A stretch of 64,000 nucleotides of DNA, from NCBI GenBank assembly GCA_015179045.1, contig WHUZ01000005.1, positions 434,001 to 498,000 of the forward strand, in the 5' to 3' direction. The notes beneath the pieces are model-generated. The model was given only the letters and a program-made list of their open reading frames with translations. It was not told where the DNA came from and ran no database searches. This DNA comes from Kalaharituber pfeilii (taxonomy: Eukaryota; Ascomycota; Pezizomycetes; Pezizales; Pezizaceae). Every line of letters begins with the position of its first letter. Position 1 is the first letter of the stretch. This document shows, piece by piece, positions 1-9,562 of this stretch. A program made the translations under genes and the position numbers.

Positions 1-453
1 ATGCCTGCAATGAGCAACCTTGATCTTTGTCTATGATTCACACGTGGGCGTAAGTCTTTATCGTACAGTATCTCAGATGCATGACACACGAAGCTGAGCG
101 GCTTCCCGCTTCCCAGTCTCCAGCAAACAACGTATCCAAAGCAAAGTACTAAATAAAACTGAAAAAAAAAAAAAATTGCAATAAAAAAATATATGCCTAA
201 CTAATCATACTTTAGGCATCTCAAACGTCATTCAGAATTGATTTTTGAGGCCTATATGGTTAAATTAATGTCATATTCGCTGGGAGGTGAGTTGGGGGCT
301 TTCACACAACGAAGGGCTAGCCCTCCTTTGCAATTTGTGCAGGGATAATATTACAGTAAGTACCACTCATATGACTGCAATATTGTGGCCATGTGAGTAC
401 TGTAGCACCTCATGGATATGATGGCTCACGGTACACACACAGAGCGAGCAAGA
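1..453. other. gene-free left edge
   Basis: No coding region or RNA gene is recognised. There are short A-runs near 162-192. The last 14 bases (440-453) are the left copy of a direct repeat that reappears at 756-769 and flanks the next insertion. Confidence 0.5.
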
Positions 454-601
454 CGAAATGGCCCGGAGGCAGGGATGCGCTGCTCAGGCCACCGACAGGG
501 GACGAAGGAGACGTGGACCCACTCGGGATCCTGCTGGACTTGATGGAACGGTGAATGAGTAAATCGATGACATGGCGGGAATGTTCCATTTGCGACGGGT
601 T

Positions 602-603
<2 letters not shown>

Positions 604-634
<31 letters not shown>

Positions 635-654
635 TCAGTACTCGCATGCCGCCC
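604..654 (-). mobile_element. inverted family-B fragment with 28-nt T run
   Basis: A run of about 28 T is followed by ATATCAGTACTCGCATGCCG and CCC. This is the reverse complement of the family-B 3' half (CGGCATGCGAGTACTGATAT plus poly(A)). The copy stops inside the hairpin, and I see no clear target duplication. Confidence 0.6.
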
Positions 655-707
655 ATTTTCTATATACTTTTTATTCATTTCCCATAGTTATCTCTTACGT
701 AACTAAA

Positions 708-755
708 TCGCCATAGCCCACAGGGCGGCATGCGATTACTGATATTAAAAAAAAA
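708..755 (+). mobile_element. family-B micro-retroelement core (copy B1)
   Basis: It begins TCGCCATAGCCCACAGGGCG and runs through GCATGCGATTACTGATATT into A-rich sequence. Here it is the 3' terminus of the 302-bp insertion. TCGC/GCGA and GCCC/GGGC can pair as a two-part hairpin. Confidence 0.7.
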
Positions 756-769
756 CAGAGCGAGCAAGA

Positions 770-1147
770 ATATGTTATGATAAGTCCGTCAGGCAGTGTA
801 CGATAAGATTATCAGGCCTTAATACTTGTGATGAGTTGAGGTCTGAAACCATGAACCACCCTGCATGCAATATTTTGGTGCTCACATTTTATCTGTAGTC
901 TAGAATGCGGCTATAGATTCGAGCACATTATCATTATATATGGCTGATTGCAAATGGCAGCATCCTAGGTTAATCGGTGGCCGGGCAGAACAAGCTTCTC
1001 TTGACTGGCAGTGACATGGCTAAGCTCAACATTGACGTTTAGTATTCACCTGTGTTTTCTCGTTTAAACGCCCAATTGAATTAAAACATGTCTTGATGTA
1101 TCTTTATGTCTATAGCATATATACTTGTGCTATACAGTAATCTCATC
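770..1147. other. gene-free spacer
   Basis: No gene or repeat is recognised, and open frames are short on both strands. Confidence 0.4.
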
Positions 1148-1158
1148 ACCACATATGC

Positions 1159-1232
1159 GGCCCTGCCATGGCGAACAGCTGCAAGCGGGGCTATGTGATA
1201 TCAAAAAAAAAAGAATAATAAATAAAAAAATG
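1159..1232 (+). mobile_element. family-A micro-retroelement (copy A1)
   Basis: The core starts GGCCCTGCCATGGCGAACAG, continues GCTGCAAGCGGGGCTATGTGAT and ends in an A-rich tail. Perfect 11-bp direct repeats ACCACATATGC flank it at 1148-1158 and 1233-1243. The whole unit, tail included, is 74 bp. CCCTGC near the 5' end can pair with GCGGGG (one G-T wobble). Confidence 0.8.
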
Positions 1233-1506
1233 ACCACATATGCTACATACAAAAGCTACTCACTACTATACATGAATATGAACCTGTAGGGAAGCTTGCA
1301 GTGTGAATCCCCGTGACATCACATGATCATACACTTCTGCACTACCTTGGGTATGAGACTACCTCACTACTTAGCCCCAGAATTCTTCTAGAAAATGATT
1401 ACAAATGGTATCTTGGAGGCCGACTCGGTTGCAATTGATAACCGAAACCTCAAAATCAAAACAAATCTTGCATGAAGACAATATTGAAGTAATTCAGGCC
1501 ACAGTA

Positions 1507-2429
1507 GTGGTTGTCACTGAACAACTGGGAATGGCTTACAGAAAGTACCGCTACTAACTGAGGCGCTTTGTGTGCCTTGGCCCCTTCGCTCATTGACCTA
1601 TTGGCTGGTAGTGTCCATTACCAACGTAACGCCTGTTACCAGTGAAATTCGACTGGTAACGGGCTCTTCTGGTAAGTAGCGCTCAGTTACTAGTAGCCTA
1701 CTTCAAGTTTGCTGCATACACCCACCATGCGTTCCACATGCCTTGATGCCATACCATCGACATACCTTGACGTTATGCTGTCGACTTGTCATACTGCTGT
1801 GCCGGAGGGCTGTTAAGCTGTCATACTGCTAGGCTCTCGAGGTCCCATGAGCTTGAGCTGCAATATCCGAGAGGTTAGTATGAGCCTCGTACGTCGTGTG
1901 TCCACTGACCTACCACGCCATGGATATGCCTTGATGCCACGCCGTCGACCTGCCATACTGCTATGTTGTCAAGGTGCCATATGGTTGAGCTGGAATATCC
2001 GAAGTTAGCAACAGCAGCGTGCGTCTGCGTATTCACATCCCGCTTTACGTCAAACATTCAGCGCGTATCTACAAACACAAATAACATACACATATCCTAT
2101 TCATATTCATGTCTTCATCACACATCAATTTTCCTCAAATCTGAATTGGAGTCTGACTCTGAATTAAAGATCATAAGTGTCATGATAGCTTTTATGTCGC
2201 TCCTAAGTGCCTGTTGTATTACAGCTCGTTGACTTAGAGAGGGCATGTTGCACGTAAAGTTGATATGCGTATGCAATGTTGTGTAGGGACATATTCGTGG
2301 TATTTCAGATTACTTACCAATAAATTTCGCAAGGGTAAAAGGGGTACCTCACGACACCTGCCTAGTTTGGCTGGTCTATTTTTTCTGGTACTTTCTGCTA
2401 GTCATTCCCAGTTGTTCAGTGACAACCAC
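1507..2429. mobile_element. 923-bp TIR element with TA target duplication
   Basis: The terminal inverted repeats are about 43 bp long (1507-1549 and 2387-2429). They begin GTGGTTGTCACTGAACAACT and differ at only a few positions. A TA dinucleotide sits outside each end, as expected for the Tc1/mariner/pogo superfamily. No transposase frame is recognisable, so it is non-autonomous. Inside are a perfect 9-bp hairpin (1635-1643 with 1652-1660) and two imperfect copies of a CCTTGATGCCA / GTCGAC / CATACTGCT block (about 1738-1870 and 1920-2000). Confidence 0.75.
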
Positions 2430-2431
2430 TA

Positions 2432-4340
2432 ATATGTGCACTCTGCTTTGAGGAGATGCCTAATGTCTTCTAACGTTAGAGTTTAGCGACGGAAGTACTC
2501 AAGCCGGGTTTCAACATTGAGCTCTTTGGCGACAGAGATTTTTTCCACATGCGTGCCTTAGTTCCCAGATTACAAGGGCCAAGGTTAATTTATGAAATAG
2601 GGCGTGGAAAGGGATGAAAATACAAAAATAAAACCAGGACTAAATCTGGCTAGCGAGAATACAAGTAAACGGTAATGCTCGCTTATTTTATTGCTGTAGA
2701 TCCTGATATGCAAGGAAGTTGCATGCATGCAGAGTACCGTACCTATCGAGCTTTAGCACCAATGGATACTCCAGAACAACCTGGAGCTTCGGTTGTTTTT
2801 CCCGCAATCGGATTTTTGGTGCATATTTTGAGATTTGGTTTGAGTACCGTAAGTACAATACCCTACCAGTTACTAGATGATTACTTACAACCAGTATGGA
2901 TCTTTCGGGCTGCCAGTTCGAGAGAGTGGTTGGCACTGTCAGGGCTGCATAGCGAGATGCAATGATGGATGCATGGCTACGTAGCAGGATGGAATGAGGA
3001 TACATCGATTCACAGGCTACTGGAAGCTTTGAGCATATGCAGACTATGTACTCGAGTACACATGACTCGCATGTCTAGATGGAGAAGGCTAGAAGTTATG
3101 GTAGTTAAGGATTAGCTTTTGTTAAGGGATCATCTTTCACAAATAGACTCTTCATCAGGCTCTGTTCTTTGCCACTGGCTTCATCCTTACAAATCGTGTT
3201 CATTGTAGATCGAGTAACATGCACTACAGTACCATTTACATCCTGGAGACGAGTCTAGGGTCCTCACTCGTTCAAACAGTATTAGAATGGCAAAAATTAT
3301 GTTACACTGCATGTCGCATAATTAAGACTACTCGCTTGCTCATCTCTACTCCCTGCGCGTGCTCATACTTTTGCACACCACTTCTACTGTCTATACGGTG
3401 CAGTACAATAATTTAGTGGCACAGTATTATGTGCAGAAGATTCTAACCATGATGATTAATGCCTTAGCGCTTATACAGTGAGCCATAATCTCAGGAAGAG
3501 TATAGATCTGTTGAGCAATCTCATCTACCCTAATCTACTCCATTCCACGACCAAGACTAGCTCCATCTCACTGACTGTCAGGACTTTTTCCAAGCACCTC
3601 AAGATTCTTTTCTTCATGGGCTCCAAAATTCTTTCAATTGGATATAAATCCGGAGAGTTTGAAGAGAGAATTGATTGGAAATTAGCTATAGACAGAACAC
3701 CGTCTCTTTAGACTGGAGGTAAATGTTAACCAGGCTAAAAAGTAAGTGACGCTTCAGAAAGATAGTTGCAATCAAATATAACGTGATGTAGTCTCATACC
3801 AAGCCCCTAGGGCACTCTACGAGCGCAGCGAGGAACGTGATGTATGGATCGAATTGGCCACAGAAATTGCGCGAAGTTGTATGCATTACCTTTAATGTGT
3901 TACTAAAGCTCGATGAATTGATCAAAATCAAGTGCACCTTTATTTAATTAATGTACTACAGTATTATATGAATGATAGATGCTGTTGTAGAGTATGTGGC
4001 ATGATGCTGGAACTGTCCCCGAACAGTTGACTCCAGGTTCTAGTTCTGTTGATAGAGCCTTACGCATAGGAGCTTGCCCAAGCTGCTAGTTTCAATGTCT
4101 TACACATAATCTTTTGCCTATTGTCTGTAAGAGGAATTGTGCGGAGCGTAGGAAACTAGAATCCCAGGTCGTGCCAACCAGACTAGAAAATGCCCACGAA
4201 TTAGGCATGCCATAAACGAAGCCCATGAACACCAACAGAACAAACAGTTTTTTGTTTTTTGTTTTGCTTGTTCATTACAATACCCATACACAGCCCTTCA
4301 GCACTATGGCGAGGCACGGGTAACGTGCGTGCAAGAAAAA
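2432..4340. other. gene-free spacer
   Basis: I see no supported gene. The longest open frames, around 2675-3005, overlap on opposite strands and match no family I know. A possible relic of the TAGTCTGG/CCAGACTA micro-insertion family ends at 4185, but its flanking repeats are not convincing. Confidence 0.4.
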
Positions 4341-4578
4341 GTGCGCATACATAATGTACGGACCCGCACCTCATGACTCCTGACGTGGCCCCCACGCAGA
4401 GCCTCTGCGGCCGCCTCCAAGAACTCCTTGAGTCTGTCCCCCTCCCTGCTGTCCACTCCTTTAGTTCTAACCACATTAGAACTTCTTCGGACCTCGCCAC
4501 CCTCGAGAACCTGCTGCCCAGTGAGTTCCTATCACTGCAGCAGCTTCTCTGCACAACCTGCATTCGTCCTCCTCTGCC

Positions 4579-4667
4579 CGCCCTACCATGGCAAACAGCT
4601 GCAAACGGGGTTATGTGATTTTTATATTTTATATATATATATATTTAGAAAAAAAAAGAAAAGAAAA
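4579..4667 (+). mobile_element. family-A micro-retroelement (copy A2)
   Basis: The core CGCCCTACCATGGCAAACAG with GCTGCAAACGGGGTTATGTGAT is followed by a long AT-rich then A-rich tail. Perfect 13-bp direct repeats GTCCTCCTCTGCC flank it at 4566-4578 and 4668-4680. It differs from copy A1 mostly by G-to-A and C-to-T changes, so it is probably older. Confidence 0.8.
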
Positions 4668-4746
4668 GTCCTCCTCTGCCTTTCTAGTCTTCTTCAGCCA
4701 GCTTCATGCTGTAGCAGAGTTTGCAGGCCTAATACGCCGGCTAGGG

Positions 4747-4810
4747 GGTTTTTTTTTTTTTTTTTTCTCTTTCACGTGACCCCGCTTGTAGCTGTTCGCC
4801 ATGGCAGGGC
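4747..4810 (-). mobile_element. family-A micro-retroelement (copy A3)
   Basis: On the minus strand it reads GCCCTGCCATGGCGAACAGC, then TACAAGCGGGGTCACGTGAA, then an A tail. Perfect 13-bp direct repeats ACGCCGGCTAGGG lie at 4734-4746 and 4811-4823. The unit is 64 bp. Confidence 0.82.
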
Positions 4811-4860
4811 ACGCCGGCTAGGGTATCCTCTGTCTCGTTTCGACTCTCAAACCTGAGAGG

Positions 4861-5508
4861 GGCTGCATCGTGTTCTTTAGTCTAGAATACTTCCTATTCC
4901 GAAGCTTTCAGACAAAATTTACAGGATTTGGTCAACAGATATGGAGTTTGCCTTGGACTGATTAGAAGTATGGATGGTGGTGACTGAATTCCTCCCACCG
5001 GAATACAATAGAGGCATTATTTGGTAAAGAAGTCCTCCTAGCTTTATTAGAGATTCACCTGTTTTCTGACCTCCAACAATAAGGGATCTTCTCTACAGCA
5101 GAGGCAGCAAAAGAGGCTTCACGATATCCTTGCTACTACGCACCGACCTTGCCTTTATATTAACATAATGAAGATGGATGAAGATTTCGCCCACCTGCGA
5201 AAACTGTCTTCAGAAAATGTTTATCAGTGGATTCGACATGTGAAGGAATATCTGCAGATCTCGGACTAACTTGAACGTCCCTAAACCAAGAACAAGTGCC
5301 TTACAAGCTGCTGAGTGCAACAACTTTCTCAGGGCCGAAGGCAGAAGTTACACCAAGACGAACCCCAGGGCCGCGTGATCAACAAAATACAATTGATTGC
5401 ATCAACATCATCCATCGATATCTGTTAAAAAGACACAGGTTGAAACAAGACATAAGCTGGAGCAAGATGTTATCGTCATGATCAGGTGTCGCAATACTAT
5501 TGCCACCT
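4861..5508. other. gene-free spacer
   Basis: No gene, RNA or repeat is recognised. Confidence 0.4.
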
Positions 5509-5518
5509 CATTGTCGTT

Positions 5519-5583
5519 CTCGCCATAGCCCATAGGGCGGCATGCGAGTATTGATATAAAAAAAAAAAAAAAAAAAAAAAAAA
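5519..5583 (+). mobile_element. family-B micro-retroelement (copy B2)
   Basis: The core CTCGCCATAGCCCATAGGGC with GGCATGCGAGTATTGATAT is followed by about 27 A. Perfect 10-bp direct repeats CATTGTCGTT flank it at 5509-5518 and 5584-5593. The TCGC...GCGA outer stem and GCCC-ATA-GGGC inner hairpin are intact. The long, uninterrupted A tail suggests a recent insertion. Confidence 0.8.
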
Positions 5584-5593
5584 CATTGTCGTT

Positions 5594-6992
5594 GCCACTA
5601 TGGAGAGAGCGCAACCAGTTCTACAACTATAACTCAGTCCTACAGTTGACGGTCCCAGTTAAACCGACCGGGCCTGCGTAAAACAGCAAGTAAACTTTGG
5701 AGCGATCAGGGGCATAAGACGACTGCCTAGGCCCGACGGCAATGGTATTGGGCCAATACGCACTGTTGTTGGTGAAAAAGGTTTGCGCAGTACCGTTACA
5801 AGAGTTCCACAACGCTACCGTAGAATCCTCGAGATCTTGCACGAGCGCGTGTGACAGCACAGCAGCGGCGTGTATTGACGCGCAACGGTAGCACACACCC
5901 TGCAGAGGCTATAGTGCACCTTCAAGTGCCCAAATTGGCCTTCGATATGGCTTGCGCGGCCAACACCCTAAAGGAGGCGTTGTTATCCCGCATGTAATCG
6001 AATGTTCGTCGCCTCGTCTCGCCACGAAGAGCCCGGCCCCGGCCTTACATACTAGGTTCCTGCAGGCCAAGTGTACTCTTCGCTATCGATTGAATGAGCA
6101 CTATAGACTCGCCCCGTAGTTCTAGGAATCCTCTACAGTAGAAACCACAGACCTGCAACTGTGAACGCCCCTTCGCCATATGGTGGAAGACAATTTGTGG
6201 GTGACGATTAACTGTGGTTATCCTCAAATTCGATGTTAAACCTCCAGATGCCAATGGGGATCACATATTTGGTGGGAGATGACACTTGGCAGCTGCATGC
6301 GCAGTAAAGTCATTGATATATGGAGTATAAAGGTTACGAATAGCTCATTGCTTTGGATGATTGCATAACCACTAACCTGTTACAAGAACTGTAATAGGCG
6401 AAGATGCTTTTGAATAGGCCAGTCCGTTGGAGTCCAAAGAGGCAGGAACAGATCCCGGGCAGTACGTATTGGTAGAATGCAGACCCATGGTTGAGTGGGT
6501 GTTCGAGACTGGAGTGGGTATATATTAAAGTGTAACTGAATAGAGGAGTACTAAGCAGTGCGAAGGTTTTTATATATATCATTATGTACTCGTATTTTGC
6601 CCTAGGGGCTATGACGAGATTAATAACGCAGGAAATAATAGGAGGAAGAATCAAATAAAATGAGCTAACAAAATCAGATATCGAAGGATACATCGGAAAG
6701 CTTCGCCGCCGTCATCTTTCCATCCATTTCATCAATTCCACCAATGGGCCCTGTCCGTCCTCCTTCTCTGCCGGAGGCTCTCTTACCACCCGAATCCTCT
6801 CGTCCATCTCTTCTTCCACGCCTCGCACCTATCCCAAATGTGAGCCCCGTTTCCTCTGCTCTTCCGCACCATCGACGTTCCAGACCACCTCCCCTATCTT
6901 ATATTTCCAGGCTCTCAGCCCTTTCTCGCCCAGCAGCCCTCCTAATGTCCTTGTTTAAGCCTGCCTCCGGGCTTTTAGGGTTTAGACCCAGG
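5594..6992. other. spacer with a GC-rich patch
   Basis: 5620-6060 is GC-richer than its surroundings, with minus-strand open frames of tens of codons in more than one frame. It could be a decayed gene or element, but I recognise no family. 6740-6990 is C/T-rich and open on the + strand, again without a recognised product. Confidence 0.35.
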
Positions 6993-7052
6993 GGTCCTGC
7001 CATGGCGAATAGCTGCATGCGGGGCCATGTGATTAAAAAAGAAAAAAAAAAA
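6993..7052 (+). mobile_element. family-A micro-retroelement (copy A4)
   Basis: CTGCCATGGCGAATAGCTGC with ATGCGGGGCCATGTGATT and an A-rich tail. The flanking direct repeat is weak (GGTCCT at 6993-6998 and 7053-7058). The 3' half, GCATGCGGGG..TGAT, is the copy closest to family B. Confidence 0.65.
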
Positions 7053-7058
7053 GGTCCT

Positions 7059-7675
7059 TGTCAGCTTACCCAATCTTTGAACAGACCTATCATATAACTT
7101 AGGTTCAGCCTGTTTCTTTAGCTCGCTGCTCCCTCTTTCTCCTTCAGTCCCTCGTGACCCATGACCAAGTGCGGAGAAGAGATGCAGGGTAACTAGAGCC
7201 GCTCTCCCATAGGCCTTATTCGCGGTGTTACGGATAGTAACGAACCGACCTACTATGCGCCTCACGTAGAAGGTAGTTCAGAAGCGTTCACGCTGCCGTC
7301 GGTAGGACTACTTGAAGGTGTTTGCCCCTGCGGTAGCACCAGGGCTTGGGCAGTCTCGAACCACTATGCATACCGCTTATGCTCATGCTCCCTCGAAGTG
7401 TGGTGCGCTTGGTCATCAGGGGAAGGCTAGTTCGAGATTGATGTCAGGTGGCCACTGGTGGGGTTTAGGGTAATAGATGTGTTAGGATGCAGTGGATGTG
7501 TTTGAAAAACAATATCCACTTTCAACTTCGTGCTTCCTTAATATTCAAAGTGCAGAGAGGAAGTAGTCAAGGCTTTTGAAGGGTAGACTCAATATAAGAA
7601 ACGTAGCAAATCGACCGGCAGGGCCTAGGAAAAGTTAAAGGCAAAACTACATACTTTCATTTCCTTTCCAGGCAG
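7059..7675. other. gene-free spacer
   Basis: No supported gene. A GGTTCGAGA box near 7350 (minus strand) does not sit in a foldable tRNA. Confidence 0.4.
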
Positions 7676-7689
7676 CCTCCCGTCGGCTC

Positions 7690-7747
7690 TTTTTTTTTTA
7701 TTTTTATTTCACGTGACCCCGCTTGCAGCTGTTCGCCATGGCAGGGC
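7690..7747 (-). mobile_element. family-A micro-retroelement (copy A5)
   Basis: The minus strand reads GCCCTGCCATGGCGAACAGC, TGCAAGCGGGGTCACGTGAA, then an A/T tail. Perfect 14-bp direct repeats CCTCCCGTCGGCTC lie at 7676-7689 and 7748-7761. It is the shortest complete copy, 58 bp with tail. Confidence 0.85.
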
Positions 7748-7816
7748 CCTCCCGTCGGCTCAGGAATGCTTGAGCAAGGGTCCCTTTATAAAAGAGACAA
7801 AGGAAACCCATATAAT

Positions 7817-8071
7817 CTACTGTGCCACAACCTTCCCATCCTCAAATATTGGAAACTCATATCCAAGGATCACCTCAGTCTTGTCTCTGTCAAAGCACAC
7901 ATATTCGTCTGGGCGGACCTTATCTGCATACTCCGGGTCCTTGAAGGTTTCCTCGAACTCCTTCATAGTTTTGAAATATACCTGTGCAATGCCATCAGCG
8001 CTATGGACAGGTCTGCCAGTTGCTTGGGCGATTGATTCAGCAAAGGCCTTGGCTTCGCTATTGCAGTGGAT
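7817..8071 (-). pseudogene. EthD-domain protein, exon 2 (3' half of a split gene)
   Basis: This is the downstream half of a small EthD-family protein; its first exon lies 4.3 kb away at 12528-12683. It encodes 84 residues starting IHCNSEAKAFAESI, with the family-like GRPVHSADGIAQVYF, KDPEYADKVRPDE and FDRDKTEVILGYEF segments, then TAG. The exon start fits an intron acceptor (CTAG just before ATCCAC). Exons 1 and 2 together give 136 aa, a normal length, and join in frame across the EthD fold. EthD proteins are small ferredoxin-like dimers linked to ether degradation or, in fungi, polyketide tailoring; the substrate here is unknown. The coding sequence is intact, so the break is probably recent. 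It cannot be expressed as one unit unless a 4.4-kb intron is spliced. Confidence 0.75.
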
Positions 8072-8202
8072 CTAGTTCAGTTTTCACGAGGCAAGCCATC
8101 TGAGGGGTGGGACACATGGGAACATGATTCCCTTCACAAGCTGAGTATCTCTACAGCAGAAATGTTGAATTAACCAGGAGCGAGGAAAACACCGCGGCCG
8201 CC

Positions 8203-8221
8203 TAGTCTCGTAACCAGACTA
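8203..8221. mobile_element. 19-bp micro-insertion with 9-bp direct repeats
   Basis: TAGTCTCGTAACCAGACTA sits between perfect 9-bp repeats GCGGCCGCC (8194-8202 and 8222-8230). Its ends TAGTCT/AGACTA are inverted repeats. It is the cleanest member of a family seen eight times in the window. Confidence 0.75.
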
Positions 8222-8632
8222 GCGGCCGCCTTCTTCCAACCCGGGCCGAAGTTAGTCAACAACGCTAACACAAATTCACGCCAACTTCAGGGAGAATGAG
8301 AGGGAACTCAACATTCCTCTTTTCAGTTGAAAATAGGAGAGGGGTGCTTAAGGTTGGTAAACTAGGTTCCTGGACGACTGAACCGATTAGAGTTGGTGGC
8401 ATCGCGTGTTGAGTTTTTGATGAAACAGGTCAGATTTTGTTCCAACAAGCACCACGATCTGACACCCAGAACCTGGATACGAGACTCCTGATTGCAGCTG
8501 ACAAGGTGCCTGACAAAGCTAAAAGATAGGACTGTCAGGACTGAGTTCACGACATCATCCTTTGTTTGAGAGCTTCACTCAGCTTGTCACGCAATGCACC
8601 GCGCGTGATACTCATGAGCTCTCTATGAATCT

Positions 8633-8703
8633 TTGACGTTTATGGTATACTTGACGTTTATGGTAAACAATGCAGCTCTGGCTGGGAACGAATTCTATTT
8701 AAA
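8633..8703 (+). promoter_or_regulatory. promoter of the secreted-protein gene
   Basis: A 15-bp direct repeat TTGACGTTTATGGTA (8633-8647 and 8651-8665) places two TGACGT bZIP/CRE-type half-sites just upstream of a TATA box, TATTTAAA (8696-8703). This is followed by a pyrimidine-rich leader of ATTC repeats up to the ATG at 8861. The layout is typical of a strongly expressed fungal gene; the regulator is inferred only from the motif. Confidence 0.5.
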
Positions 8704-8860
8704 CACCCTTAGAGGTCCCTCCAAGTCTGCTTCTCACCATCACACATTCATTCATTCAATCATTCATTCAGTCACTCATTTAGTCCTTCACTCAGCCTTT
8801 CATACAACTACCAATCCAACTTTCTACACTCTTTTCTAAACGAAAACCAACTTAGTCAAA

Positions 8861-9562
8861 ATGCAGTTCACTCAGACCACCATCTTGCTCGCTGGCCTCG
8901 CCGCCCTCGCCAGTGCTGCTCCCACCGCTGGCAGCAGTGGCTACTACAACCCCCAGAACTATCAGAATCAAAAGCCAACCTATAATGTGAACAAGCCTGA
9001 GCAGTACAACTACCGCCAGCAGTATCCCCAATATTATAACCAGCGCTACCAGAACTACAACCCCTACGATGCCAACCACGACGCTATCTACGACGCGAAT
9101 GAGAACGCCAACGAGAATGCCAACTTAGCTGCTTCCAAGTCCGCCAACGCCAACGAGAATGACAACTTGGCACTCGGCGGTGAGGGTTACGCCCGCGGTG
9201 GTGAGGGTCTCGGCTTCTCTGCAGCGGCCAACGAGAACAACATCGAGGTCGCGAACGCTAACCGCAACGACCTTGGCGTTGAGGTTGCCAACTTCAACAA
9301 GAATCTTAACGAGCAGCAACAGGAGGCTGCAGCCATCTCGGCTGTCGACAACCTTAACGACGCAGAGTCCTTTGGCTTGGCGAACTCGGAAACCTTCGCG
9401 GAGACCCTCAACGAGAACGAGTCGGGCTCGCTCTCTGACTCCAAGAACGAGAATGCGGACTACACTGCCCTCTACGGAGAGCTTGCGAATGCTCTCGCAA
9501 ACCAGTTCTCTCCTAAGGAGAAGGATAATCACAAGTGCAAGGGCAGCTACTGCGACTATTAA
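8861..9562 (+). CDS. small secreted Asn/Ala/Glu-rich protein
   Basis: An intronless 233-aa frame. Residues 1-20 (MQFTQTTILLAGLAALASAA) are a clear signal peptide. Residues 25-70 are Tyr/Gln/Asn-rich (YNPQNYQNQ, YRQQYPQYYNQRYQNYN). The rest is built from degenerate NEN/ANENAN/NLN units, and the C-terminus has two cysteines in HKCKGSYCDY. I know no catalytic domain of this kind; it looks like a cell-wall or matrix protein or a small secreted effector-like protein. Codons are strongly GC-ending, unlike the flanking DNA, and the promoter has a TATA box, so it is probably well expressed. It lies inside the 4.3-kb insertion and may have moved to this site. Function is not assigned. Confidence 0.8.
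   Translation: MQFTQTTILLAGLAALASAAPTAGSSGYYNPQNYQNQKPTYNVNKPEQYNYRQQYPQYYNQRYQNYNPYDANHDAIYDANENANENANLAASKSANANENDNLALGGEGYARGGEGLGFSAAANENNIEVANANRNDLGVEVANFNKNLNEQQQEAAAISAVDNLNDAESFGLANSETFAETLNENESGSLSDSKNENADYTALYGELANALANQFSPKEKDNHKCKGSYCDY

Larger units (their letters stand above)
454..755 (+). mobile_element. 302-bp poly(A)-ended insertion with family-B tail
   Basis: The segment lies between perfect 14-bp direct repeats, CAGAGCGAGCAAGA, at 440-453 and 756-769. It ends at the right in the family-B core (708-745) followed by A-rich sequence. Direct repeats plus a 3' A tail are what LINE-type target-primed reverse transcription leaves. The 5' part (454-603) has no recognised coding content. 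A second, inverted family-B fragment is nested at 604-654, so the segment has been hit at least twice or was built by template switching. Confidence 0.65.
4341..4860. other. older sequence hit by two family-A copies
   Basis: Two oppositely oriented family-A units lie 79 bp apart in GC-richer DNA. Removing both units and one copy of each target repeat restores a continuous + strand open frame to a stop near 4854. This hints at an old coding fragment, but I do not recognise the product. Confidence 0.35.

Noticed and set aside
4150..4190. Another micro-insertion (CCAACCAGACTA between ACTAGAA repeats)
   Set aside because: The direct repeat is only 7 bp and overlaps the insert end; could be chance.
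5627..6060. GC-rich minus-strand frames as a gene
   Set aside because: Looks coding by composition but frames switch and no family was recognised; left as spacer.
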